Of a DNA stretch of 5,563 nucleotides, positions 5,553 to 5,563 are shown in pieces. The notes beneath the pieces are model-generated. The model made no database searches and was not told the DNA's origin. It saw nothing but the letters and a program-made list of their open reading frames with translations. The stretch covers positions 1 through 5,563 of the forward strand of contig JAPPBK010000453.1 of the NCBI GenBank assembly GCA_026705105.1. The letters run 5' to 3'. The DNA comes from Chloroflexota bacterium (GTDB lineage Bacteria; Chloroflexota; Dehalococcoidia; Bin125). Made by a program: the position numbers and the translations under genes. Each line of letters opens with the position of its first letter. The stretch's first letter is position 1.

Positions 5553-5563
5553 TGCGCTCGGAG
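5549..5563 (-). CDS. C-terminus of an upstream gene overlapping the JAB-E1 start (partial)
   Basis: On the minus strand the frame entering from the right edge reads L-R-A-Q and stops at TGA 5551-5549. This TGA overlaps the JAB-E1 ATG (5552-5550) as ATGA, the classic four-base overlap of co-translated genes. Four codons say nothing about the product. By analogy with other JAB-E1 operons it could be an E2-like, ubiquitin-like or uncharacterised partner. The tail lacks a terminal Gly-Gly, so if it is a ubiquitin-like protein it would need trimming. The open frame is too short to exclude chance. Confidence 0.4.
   Translation of the reverse strand, partial: LRAQ

Noticed and set aside
1..5563. 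tRNA, rRNA, CRISPR array, insertion-sequence ends or a transposase
   Set aside because: No cloverleaf, regularly spaced repeats, terminal inverted repeats or transposase/integrase motifs were seen on reading both strands.

Overview
The window is high-GC DNA with GTG as well as ATG starts, few clear Shine-Dalgarno sites and TANNNT-type -10 boxes. This fits an actinobacterium (Mycobacteriales-like or a relative), but nothing in it fixes a genus. The content is accessory: a defence-island fragment, not a housekeeping locus.

Layout, left to right. Positions 2-49 hold what may be the last 15 codons of a rightward gene. Converging on it is hsdR (minus strand, 3189 to 73), a full-length type I restriction motor/nuclease subunit with every expected motif. 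No hsdM or hsdS is in the window. Upstream of hsdR, on the same strand, is an 80-aa AbrB-like putative antitoxin (3589 to 3347). Diverging from it is an 89-aa putative RelE/ParE-fold toxin (3721 to 3990, plus strand). The 131-bp gap between these two divergent genes holds a perfect 12-bp inverted repeat (3609-3633), the best operator candidate in the window. A structured 116-bp convergent gap follows.

The right third is one large minus-strand gene (5552 to 4107). It encodes a 481-aa fusion of an N-terminal JAB/JAMM metalloprotease (E28, H93, H95, S104, D107) and a C-terminal ThiF/MoeB/E1-type adenylyltransferase with a two-CxxC zinc site. Its ATG overlaps, as ATGA, the stop of a reading frame that runs off the right edge, so it is probably the second or later gene of an operon. 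JAB-E1 fusions are typical of bacterial ubiquitin-like modification operons, where the partners are a ubiquitin-like protein and often an E2-like protein.

How the genes may work together (inference): hsdR supplies DNA restriction, the JAB-E1 protein belongs to a protein-conjugation module, and the divergent toxin-antitoxin pair lies between them. If hsdM and hsdS lie beyond the right edge, this would be a type I restriction locus with two other modules inserted between its modification and restriction genes. The most novel points are the JAB-E1 operon next to hsdR, the divergent toxin/antitoxin arrangement around one palindrome, and a possible frameshifted small membrane-protein gene just after the JAB-E1 stop.
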